Shown here piece after piece: positions 1-4,877 of a stretch of DNA of 5,924 nt. Every line of letters begins with the position of its first letter. Within the stretch, counting starts at the first letter, position 1. Where the stretch lies: positions 1 through 5,924 of the forward strand of contig JAAUSP010000482.1 of assembly GCA_012032575.1 (NCBI GenBank), in the 5' to 3' direction. The notes beneath the pieces were generated by a model, which had not been told where the DNA came from, ran no database searches, and worked only from the letters and a program-made list of their open reading frames with translations. A program made the position numbers and the translations under genes. The stretch comes from Anaerolineales bacterium. Its GTDB lineage: Bacteria > Chloroflexota > Anaerolineae > 4572-78 > J111.

Positions 1-178
1 CTGGGACGGGTGGGGGGAGGTAGGGGAGTCGGCGTTGCGTTGGTGAGCGCCCGGTGGGGGTGGGAGTCGCCGGAAGGGTGTTGGGCTGCGGGGCGGCTTC
101 GCTGCCGCAGGCGGTGATTAAAAAGGCCGCCAGAAGTAAAGCGCCCCCGGCGGCGAGGTATTGCCTGTGATATTTCAT
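1..178 (-). CDS. Lipoprotein, N-terminal fragment (runs off left edge)
   Basis: The reverse strand reads ATG at 178-176 followed by an open frame of 59 codons to the edge. The first 24 residues form a type II signal peptide: a basic n-region (MKYHRQY), a hydrophobic core rich in Ala/Leu (about residues 8-20) and a lipobox ending ITAC, with the acylated Cys at residue 24 and GSE after it. A Pro/Thr linker follows (LPATPTPT, residues 35-42), as is common between the lipid anchor and the folded domain of surface lipoproteins in Chloroflexota. The protein should be exported and lipid-anchored outside the membrane. The functional domain lies outside the window, so the role is unknown; substrate-binding or adhesion proteins are possible. 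After residue 43 the linker changes to Arg-rich text, and another frame would continue the Thr/Pro pattern, so a frameshift is possible. No Shine-Dalgarno precedes the ATG; see the promoter entry. Confidence 0.75.
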   Translation of the reverse strand, partial: MKYHRQYLAAGGALLLAAFLITACGSEAAPQPNTLPATPTPTGRSPTQRRLPYLPPPVP

Positions 179-188
179 ACGAGGCGGT

Positions 189-217
189 ATGATAGCACTG
201 AATGAGGGGATTGTCCA
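189..217 (-). promoter_or_regulatory. Promoter of the left-edge lipoprotein gene, near-leaderless
   Basis: On the reverse strand there is a -35 TGGACA (217-212, five of six matches to TTGACA), a 17-bp spacer, and a -10 TATCAT (194-189, five of six to TATAAT). The -10 is preceded by TGC, giving the extended TGn motif. Only 10 bases lie between the -10 and the ATG at 178. Transcription would therefore start about 3-5 bases before the start codon. This agrees with the absence of a ribosome binding site there. Confidence 0.5.
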
Positions 218-305
218 AACTGGGGCCAGTTGGAAGGGTTGGGGAATGAGCTTGGCCGAAAAGAAAAGAATGGAAGATTGAGTGGCTGGATAAGGAGAAA
301 ACTGC

Positions 306-328
306 CTCAGGTTTGGCGCAGACCTGAG
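306..328. repeat. Short inverted repeat, possible weak terminator
   Basis: CTCAGGT (306-312) pairs with ACCTGAG (322-328) around a 9-base loop, and the plus strand continues GCGTATTTT. The stem is 7 bp and the T run is short. A terminator role is only possible, and no plus-strand gene lies just upstream in the window. It may be a simple chance dyad. Confidence 0.25.
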
Positions 329-365
329 CGTATTTTAGCCTCATTTAACGGAATTTTAGACCGAA

Positions 366-398
366 CTTAACCGGACCTTTGAAGATTATTCGGTTAAG
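366..398. repeat. Inverted repeat CTTAACCG / CGGTTAAG
   Basis: A perfect 8-bp inverted repeat (366-373 with 391-398) has a 17-base loop and is followed by GTTTTAG. It lies just before the palindrome array. It could be a protein-binding dyad or a weak hairpin; nothing in the sequence decides between them. Confidence 0.3.
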
Positions 399-406
399 GT
401 TTTAGC

Positions 407-532
407 AAGTCATCCAATGATTCAGGTGAGTCATCCGGTGACTCAAGGCAAGTCATCCAATGACTTAAAGCGAGTCATCGGATGACTCAAGGCAAGTCAT
501 CCGATGACTTAAAGCGAGTCATCCGATGACTT
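407..532. repeat. Array of six 17-bp palindromes at about 22-bp period
   Basis: Six units of consensus RAGTCATCCRATGACTY start at 407, 428, 450, 472, 494 and 516, so the period is 21 then 22 bp. Each has 7-bp arms around a 3-base centre. Units with AAGTCAT on the left usually carry ATGACTT on the right, and GAGTCAT units carry ATGACTC, so the outer base pair changes in a compensated way. Units 3, 4 and 5 are perfect; units 1, 2 and 6 carry one or two arm mismatches. Spacers are short and alternate between AAAGC and AAGGC, so the array is also three tandem copies of a roughly 44-bp repeat. The spacing is about two helical turns, which would put all units on one DNA face. It resembles an operator or iteron array, or an expanded minisatellite. 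Confidence 0.9.
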
Positions 533-620
533 GAACAAATAATAAGGCAAGAAAGGTCAAATATACGGTTAGAAAGGGAGGAAATAAGCCGAGATTGACT
601 CGAAGGTGTGGTTAGGTGGA

Positions 621-643
621 GGGGAAACCAGGGTTAGGGTGGG
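621..643 (+). other. G-quadruplex motif
   Basis: Four G runs of at least three (621-624, 631-633, 637-639, 641-643) are separated by loops of 6, 3 and 1 bases, which fits the standard G3+N1-7 pattern. It lies about 70 bp upstream of the promoter at 712 on the coding strand of the nuclease-like gene. The motif is visible in sequence; whether it folds or regulates is unknown. Confidence 0.45.
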
Positions 644-711
644 AAAGGTATAACTGAGAAATTTAAATTTTTGGCGGGGAAGTTGGGGGCCGTATAAAGG
701 CTAACTGATCG

Positions 712-740
712 TTGACAATGAGAAATTTTGATCGTAGAAT
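712..740 (+). promoter_or_regulatory. Sigma-70-type promoter for the nuclease-like gene
   Basis: A perfect -35 TTGACA (712-717), a 17-bp spacer, and a -10 TAGAAT (735-740, five of six matches to TATAAT) are present. Transcription would begin near 747, leaving a leader of roughly 45 bases before the ATG at 793. The TTG inside the -35 box also opens a longer reading frame, but that start would precede the transcript. Confidence 0.65.
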
Positions 741-781
741 TTGTTGTACTTCTCATTTGAAACTCTTTGAGCAGAACAAAC

Positions 782-787
782 AGGAAA
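782..787 (+). promoter_or_regulatory. Ribosome binding site that sets the 793 start
   Basis: AGGAAA at 782-787 lies five bases before ATG 793. Neither the TTG at 712 nor the ATG at 718 has a comparable site, and both lie in or upstream of promoter elements. This supports 793 as the start. Confidence 0.55.
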
Positions 788-792
788 TCAAA

Positions 793-1521
793 ATGAAACA
801 ATACGAAGCCGTGATTGAGGTAATGAAAGCCAATGGTGGCTTTGCGACATTCAGCCATCTTTACGCTGAGGTTTTGAAGGTGCCTGGTGTAAAGTGGGGA
901 ACAAAAACGCCCTTTGCCTCAATTCGGCGAATTGTGCAGGATGAGCGTTACTTTTTCAAGATTCGACCTGGTTTGTGGGCGCTTCATGAGTTTAAGGATA
1001 AGCTGCCTTTTTCAGAGGCCATTGGTCCAAAAGCACCAGAGCAAAAGCAAGCCGAATTTAATCATACTTACTATCAAGGGTTACTGGTTGAAATCGGCAA
1101 TTTAAAGAAATTAGCTACCTTTGTGCCCAATCAGGATAAGAACAAACAATTTCTCAATAAATCTCTTTCTCAATTGACAACAATTCAGGAATTTTATCCA
1201 TTTACCTACCAAAATATCGTAAATCAAGCACGGACAGTTGATGTGACGTGGTTCAACCACAGAAAGCTCCCAAACGCTTTCATTGAGGTGGAGCATTCGA
1301 CAGATATTCATAGATCACTTGTTAAGTTTGTTGAGTTACAAGATTTTTATACGGACTTTATTATTGTTGCGCCAGAGGCACGCAAAGCAGAGTTTACTTC
1401 CAAGCTTGCTCTAAGTGCATTTCAGCCTATCCAAAAAAGGGTCAAGTTTTGGGATTATGAAAATGTCTCAAAACTTCATGCAAATTTGTCTGAATTATTA
1501 TTAATTGAACAAATGATTTAG
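793..1521 (+). CDS. Winged-helix / PD-(D/E)XK-like nuclease-fold protein
   Basis: This gene encodes 242 residues from ATG 793, chosen over the TTG at 712 because of the promoter and ribosome binding site. Residues 1-67 look like a HARE-type or related winged-helix domain (MKQYEAVIEVMKANGG start, FASIRRIVQDERYFFKIRPGLW core). Residues 88-230 resemble a restriction-endonuclease-like fold: a helix with E100 in QGLLVEIG, then VPNQDKNK (111-118), D150 in the strand TVDVTW, and E165-V-E167 in FIEVEHST, followed by a helix and the strand DFIIVAP. The usual catalytic (D/E)XK reads E-V-E, so the Lys is replaced. Similar EVE-type proteins exist among HTH-linked nuclease-like families known to me, so it may be an atypical nuclease or a DNA-binding protein. 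The gene is AT-richer than the genes on the right, which suggests transfer. It stands alone with its own promoter. A defence or restriction role is inference only. Confidence 0.7.
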   Translation: MKQYEAVIEVMKANGGFATFSHLYAEVLKVPGVKWGTKTPFASIRRIVQDERYFFKIRPGLWALHEFKDKLPFSEAIGPKAPEQKQAEFNHTYYQGLLVEIGNLKKLATFVPNQDKNKQFLNKSLSQLTTIQEFYPFTYQNIVNQARTVDVTWFNHRKLPNAFIEVEHSTDIHRSLVKFVELQDFYTDFIIVAPEARKAEFTSKLALSAFQPIQKRVKFWDYENVSKLHANLSELLLIEQMI

Positions 1522-1549
1522 GAACAGGAATTTAATAAGTTGGGCATTT

Positions 1550-1623
1550 GTCATTGCGAGGAGGAACGACGAAGCAATCTCCATCTCGCAAAGGGGGGAT
1601 TGCGTCGCTTCGCTCGCAATGAC
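1550..1623. mobile_element. MITE/REP-like palindromic element
   Basis: The 74-bp element starts GTCATTGCGAG (1550-1560) and ends CTCGCAATGAC (1613-1623), a perfect 11-bp terminal inverted repeat. An inner pair GCAATC (1574-1579) and GATTGC (1598-1603) extends the dyad into a long imperfect hairpin. The wording closely matches a dispersed intergenic palindrome I remember from many bacterial genomes. No target-site duplication is obvious. Lying 28 bp after the nuclease-like gene, its transcript would fold into a stable stem and may protect or end that mRNA. Confidence 0.75.
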
Positions 1624-1700
1624 CTGCACAAGTTAATTAATCCTCATTCCTTAATCAGTGAGAAGTACTAGCAATTGGTCATATTGAAAGGATTAGGAAG

Positions 1701-1922
1701 ATGGAAAGAAGCGAACAAAGGGACCCCAGAATGGTTCTTTTTGACAAATTACGCAGATTGGGTCTTAAAGAAAGAGAAGCGTGGCCAATCGCCCTTGATG
1801 CGGGAAGTAGCCAGACATCAATTGACAGAGAATATCTTTACTCAATTGACCTGGCAGAGCAAGCGTTACAAGATAAAATATTGTTTCTGATAACGAGATT
1901 TAAGCTTGGAGATTTTGGATGA
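1701..1922 (+). CDS. Small hypothetical protein, 73 residues
   Basis: ATG 1701 opens a 73-codon frame ending in TGA at 1920-1922. AAAGGA lies nine bases before the ATG and a second purine run (AGGAAG) abuts it. Most codons start with a purine, which fits real coding better than the overlapping frame starting at 1675. The product is charged at its N-terminus (MERSEQRDPR), has a likely helix rich in Lys/Arg/Leu (about residues 12-27), a Ser/Thr/Asp stretch, and a second amphipathic helix (about 49-68). There is no signal peptide or membrane segment. I do not recognise the family. It could be a small regulator or antitoxin-like protein, a remnant of a longer gene, or a chance ORF. It lies downstream of the MITE-like element and upstream of a terminator-like hairpin, which mildly supports expression. 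Confidence 0.4.
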   Translation: MERSEQRDPRMVLFDKLRRLGLKEREAWPIALDAGSSQTSIDREYLYSIDLAEQALQDKILFLITRFKLGDFG

Positions 1923-2014
1923 GATCTCTTGTTTTCCGCAAGCCGCAGCCTGGTATGGTGTCAGTTTATGGATTTTGATTGAGTTAAACTAATCCACCAG
2001 TCTTCCAATCCTTT

Positions 2015-2056
2015 AGACCTTAAAGATCTGCAAGACCTTTAGGGTCTTCTCTTTTC
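2015..2056 (+). terminator. Rho-independent terminator made of a double palindrome
   Basis: AAGACC (2032-2037) and GGTCTT (2043-2048) form a 6-bp stem with a 5-base loop, followed by CTCTTTTCT. A related imperfect dyad, AGACCT TAA AGATCT (2015-2029), comes just before it. The pair resembles a short intergenic repeat that I remember from Chloroflexota-type genomes. It sits about 110 bp after the 73-residue ORF and may end its transcript. Read leftward, it lies about 90 bp after the stop of the 87-residue gene, without a clear T run. Confidence 0.45.
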
Positions 2057-2135
2057 TATAATTTGGACCTACACAAATGATAGTTAATGACTGAAATTAG
2101 CTAAGAATTTTGCGAATTAACGTAAGGGGTAACTT

Positions 2136-2399
2136 TTAGTTGAGACTAAGTTTTGATGTTGGATAACGAAGTTTAGGTAAATCGTTCAAGTAGCCCGCTC
2201 TACTAAACTGATCTTCCAGTGGTTTTTGATAAGTGGTCTTTAACCCGGCCTTTTCATTAAGTAAGTCAGCTATTGTTTTAGCTCGTTGTTCAGCGGATGT
2301 ATCTTCGGTTTCAAATACGCTACATATGCAAATTTCTTGCTGGGTTTGGGTGTTGAAAACTACAAAAGTATCTTCGTCAAATTGATAATAGTCGTACAT
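2136..2399 (-). CDS. Small hypothetical protein, 87 residues
   Basis: The reverse strand has ATG at 2399-2397 with AGGAGA (2410-2405) placed five bases upstream, a near-ideal ribosome binding site that makes a real gene likely. The stop is TAA at 2138-2136. The N-terminal half is acidic and strand-like (MYDYYQFDEDTFVVFNTQTQQEICICSVF compressed here to its key parts: an aromatic start, VVFN, then a Cys-x-Cys at about residues 24-26). A helix follows (SAEQRAKTIADLLNEKAG, about 35-52) and then a basic, Pro-containing tail. There is no signal peptide or membrane segment. I do not recognise the family. The layout (strands, then helix) suggests a small single-domain cytosolic protein. It lies in the same direction as the exonuclease gene, 115 bp downstream of it, but the palindrome between them argues for separate transcription. 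Confidence 0.65.
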   Translation of the reverse strand: MYDYYQFDEDTFVVFNTQTQQEICICSVFETEDTSAEQRAKTIADLLNEKAGLKTTYQKPLEDQFSRAGYLNDLPKLRYPTSKLSLN

Positions 2400-2404
2400 T
2401 ACGC

Positions 2405-2410
2405 TCTCCT
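2405..2410 (-). promoter_or_regulatory. Strong Shine-Dalgarno of the 87-residue gene
   Basis: AGGAGA on the reverse strand lies five bases before the ATG at 2399. It is the best ribosome binding site in the window and the main evidence that this small ORF is translated. No convincing -35/-10 pair was found upstream of it. Confidence 0.65.
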
Positions 2411-2481
2411 ACAGAATTGTTGAGCAATGCCAACTGACTAGCCTGACAATTTTCCCGGTTAATTACGATTTCAGACTTAAT

Positions 2482-2503
2482 AGGTTTCTAAAACCTGTCA
2501 GGT
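2482..2503. repeat. Two overlapping palindromes after the exonuclease gene
   Basis: AGGTTT-CTA-AAACCT (2482-2496) overlaps ACCTG-T-CAGGT (2493-2503), sharing the ACCT segment, so only one of the two could fold at a time. They begin 11 bp past the stop of the exonuclease gene. No good T run follows on the reverse strand, so this is a weak terminator at best. It resembles dispersed ACCTGTCAGGT-type intergenic repeats that I remember from similar genomes. Confidence 0.5.
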
Positions 2504-2514
2504 CTTTTACGTTA

Positions 2515-4629
2515 TCAATAACTCAGCCGGGCATAATAGGTTTCCTGCGCCGCAGCGCGGGCATCTTGCAGGGTGGCAATGCCCCGTTCGGCCAGGAGGG
2601 GGATGAGCTTGAGGAAGATTTCGCCGGTGAGGATGGCGTCGCCGAGGGAGGTGTGGCGGCCCATGATGGTGATGCCCAGCCGCCGGGCGATGGCTTCGAG
2701 GCTGTGGCCTTCGAGGTTGGGGTGGATGACCGCTGACAGGAGCAGGGTATCGAGGACCGGGTTGATGAATTTTAGGCCGGTTTGGGCCTCTTTGAGCTGT
2801 AACAACTGCATGTCAAACGCGGCGTTGTGAGCCACCAGCACGGTATCTTCGCTAAAGCGCCAGAATTGGGGCAAAACCTGTTCGATGGTCGGCTGGCCTT
2901 GCAGCATGTCGAGCGAAATGCCATGAATGTTGAGCGATGCGCGGGAGATGGAACGGCGCGGGTCTATTAATTGGTCAAAAATTTCCTGGCGCAGCAAGCG
3001 GCCATTGACAATCCGCACCGCGCCGATGGAAACAATTTCATCGCCGCCGGAGGGACTCAGGCCGGTTGTTTCGGTGTCGAACACGGTATAGGTCAGTTCC
3101 GCCAGCGGGCGCTGGTCCAGTTCCGGTTTCTGGCCGGGCTGGTGGAACAGGTCGAAGTCGTAATATTCGGGCCGGCTTGCCTGGAAAATAGGGACACTGC
3201 GGACCGGCTTGGGCCGGGTGGTGGGGAGCAACAACCGAAAATAGGCGGTGTTGCTGGCCGGGTCGGCCTGACACCAGACTTCGCCGCCGTGCCGCTCGGC
3301 CACTTCGCGCAGGGTCAGGGGCATACCTTCGTCGCCGGTGATGAGGGTTTGGTTCTGCCAGCTCCACAGGATTTCTATTTCGGTCGAACTGTCGGGCCAG
3401 CGTAAATCCAGCACGGCAAAGCGGCCTGATGGCTTCAGACTCAGGTTAACCTGGCGGATGTCGCACTCGGCTCTGAGGCGGGCCATCAAATAGGTGAGCG
3501 CCTGCACCACTGCATAACTGTCCATTTTTAGCCAAAGATTTTCCTCCGGGGTTTCCAGGGTGGTCGTCACGCCCAATTTATCCTCAAAACGATGCTGAAT
3601 GGCCCACAACAAATCGCTGCCCAGTATCTCTTCCAACTGCCAATCAGCCTTCAAATCCTCGGCGTAGTCGGTGGTCGTCTGGTTGAGCCGCCCGCTCAGG
3701 GTGAGCGATTCTTCATAAATGACGTGGCGCAACTGCTCCAGTTTGGCCGCGTTCATCTGGGGATAGTCCTCGATGGTTTCGATGGCGGCGAGCGGATGTG
3801 CCGAGCGAGCGCGAACCCCCTCGGTGAGAGTCTGGAGCAGCAAATCGCGGCGGTGGCTGGTTTGGAGCTGGCGGGTGATGTCTTCCAGGGTCAGAATAAA
3901 GCCGCGCAGCGCCTGGTGCGAATCTATGACCGGCGCGATGCGGGTGCGTATAAGCTGGCCGTTGGCGGCAGCGGTAACAAATTGGGAAACCAGCGGGTCA
4001 TTCTGCTTCTGGCTGCGGTAGAGCAGATTTTCCAGGGCATAGGTGATGGCATGACGGTCCAGCAGGCCAAAAATAGAGCGGCCCAGGCCGACAAAGCCGC
4101 CCGCGCCGGGCAGGGTTGGGAGGCCGGGCATCTGGCTGAGCAGACGTTTGGCCTGGCTGTTGTAGAGCAAAATCTGCCCTTCGATGTTGCAGACCAGCAC
4201 CCCTTCGGTTAATTCCGACATCAAAACCGACAGCCGGTTTTTCTCTTCTTCCAGGTCGGCCCTGGCTCGCCGGATTTTGTCATCCTCGTCGGCCAGGAGG
4301 ATTTGGAAACGGTCGGCAAAGCTGTTGGCCGTTTCGGCCAGTTGACTCATTGCGGTGGGGCCGGTGGAGGCGATGCGGTGGGCGGGATTGGCTCTGAGAA
4401 TCAGGCTCATCTCTTCGGCCAGCCGGCGGGCTGTAAAAAGGTAGTTTTTGAAGAAGTAATTAAGGGCAAAGGCCAGCGCCAGCAGCAAAACAACGATCAG
4501 CAGAAAGAGCCAGATGGCTCCATCGCCGGCCGTGGCCGAGTTGAAAATGAGAGCGGCTGCGGCCAGCCCCAGGACAACCAGGCCGATATTGACTGCTTTT
4601 AAAGTAAGTTCAAGCCGTGAGCGACTCAT
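2515..4629 (-). CDS. Membrane PAS sensor pseudokinase fused to DnaQ-type exonuclease
   Basis: The gene encodes 704 residues. Two membrane helices (about 12-30 and 39-58) leave almost no external loop. A HAMP-like segment and coiled coil follow (about 60-135), then a PAS domain (about 131-252, with LTEGVLVCNIEGQILLYN and a closing LEDITRQ). Next is a histidine-kinase-like body (about 255-470) and a C-terminal DEDDh exonuclease (about 511-680). The exonuclease residues are all present: D518 and E520 in DTETTG, D606 in HNAAFD, and H659 and D664 in HTSLGD. The kinase body is degenerate. The position matching the phospho-acceptor His is A274, the N-box Asn positions read T379 and A383, and no DxGxG box is seen; only a HGGEVW tail remains. 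It should be an inner-membrane protein with a cytosolic 3'-5' exonuclease controlled by a sensory module. Similar PAS/exonuclease fusions are annotated as polymerase III epsilon in other bacteria, but the membrane anchor argues against a replication role. The ATG has only a weak GGGAAA site. Confidence 0.85.
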   Translation of the reverse strand: MSRSRLELTLKAVNIGLVVLGLAAAALIFNSATAGDGAIWLFLLIVVLLLALAFALNYFFKNYLFTARRLAEEMSLILRANPAHRIASTGPTAMSQLAETANSFADRFQILLADEDDKIRRARADLEEEKNRLSVLMSELTEGVLVCNIEGQILLYNSQAKRLLSQMPGLPTLPGAGGFVGLGRSIFGLLDRHAITYALENLLYRSQKQNDPLVSQFVTAAANGQLIRTRIAPVIDSHQALRGFILTLEDITRQLQTSHRRDLLLQTLTEGVRARSAHPLAAIETIEDYPQMNAAKLEQLRHVIYEESLTLSGRLNQTTTDYAEDLKADWQLEEILGSDLLWAIQHRFEDKLGVTTTLETPEENLWLKMDSYAVVQALTYLMARLRAECDIRQVNLSLKPSGRFAVLDLRWPDSSTEIEILWSWQNQTLITGDEGMPLTLREVAERHGGEVWCQADPASNTAYFRLLLPTTRPKPVRSVPIFQASRPEYYDFDLFHQPGQKPELDQRPLAELTYTVFDTETTGLSPSGGDEIVSIGAVRIVNGRLLRQEIFDQLIDPRRSISRASLNIHGISLDMLQGQPTIEQVLPQFWRFSEDTVLVAHNAAFDMQLLQLKEAQTGLKFINPVLDTLLLSAVIHPNLEGHSLEAIARRLGITIMGRHTSLGDAILTGEIFLKLIPLLAERGIATLQDARAAAQETYYARLSY

Positions 4630-4710
4630 GCTTTCCCAAAATTGCCCGGACCTGGGCTAACAATTCCTGCGTAGAAAATCGGCAAAGCTCAAAAATTTGT
4701 AAATTTAGAG

Positions 4711-4824
4711 TGACACTTTTTATCCCTGGTTGACTGACTAATCTAACCTTGTAGCCCAAATTAACCGCCGGGGGCGCAGAGGCCGCCGAGGAAATTTATA
4801 AAAATCTCTGCGTTTAAAGTGTCA
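4711..4824. repeat. Nested inverted repeats, MITE-like
   Basis: TGACACTTT (4711-4719) is matched by AAAGTGTCA (4816-4824), a perfect 9-bp terminal inverted repeat enclosing 114 bp. Inside, CGCAGAG (4775-4781) pairs with CTCTGCG (4806-4812). ATTTA occurs just outside both ends (4703-4707 and 4825-4829), though offset by three bases on the left, so it is not a clean target duplication. The CGCAGAG/CTCTGCG part resembles a dispersed intergenic repeat I remember from Chloroflexota and cyanobacteria. The element fills most of the spacer between the transporter and the exonuclease gene. Confidence 0.45.
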
Positions 4825-4877
4825 ATTTAACTGGAACCACGCCAGATCGAACGTTTTTGCAGTATGGTTTTTTCCGT

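Larger units (their letters stand above)
179..792. other. Long intergenic region between divergent genes
   Basis: This stretch separates the leftward lipoprotein gene from the rightward nuclease-like gene and contains no convincing ORF. It holds, in order: the lipoprotein promoter (189-217), a featureless purine-rich part (about 220-300), two imperfect hairpins (306-328 and 366-398), the palindrome array (407-532), a featureless part (533-620), a G-quadruplex motif (621-643), the promoter at 712-740 and the ribosome binding site at 782-787. Because it lies between divergent genes, any regulatory element here could act on either side. Confidence 0.7.

Noticed and set aside
3..26. G-quadruplex motif at the left edge
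   Set aside because: The G runs are the complement of Pro/Thr codons in the lipoprotein linker, so they have a simpler explanation.
428..510. TGACTCA-like AP-1/GCN4 sites inside the palindromes
   Set aside because: Those factors are eukaryotic; the match follows from the palindrome sequence.
407..532. CRISPR array
   Set aside because: Units are 17 bp with constant 4-5 bp spacers, so there are no unique spacers, and no cas genes are nearby.
634..858. 74-codon reverse-strand ORF
   Set aside because: It overlaps the promoter and start of the nuclease-like gene and has low-complexity, unconvincing protein text.
1675..1890. 71-codon ORF overlapping the 73-residue gene
   Set aside because: It has a TTG start and a poorer codon pattern than the overlapping ATG frame.
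2971..4602. Several forward-strand ORFs inside the exonuclease gene
   Set aside because: They are antisense shadows of a GC-rich gene; the reverse frame carries clear domains throughout.
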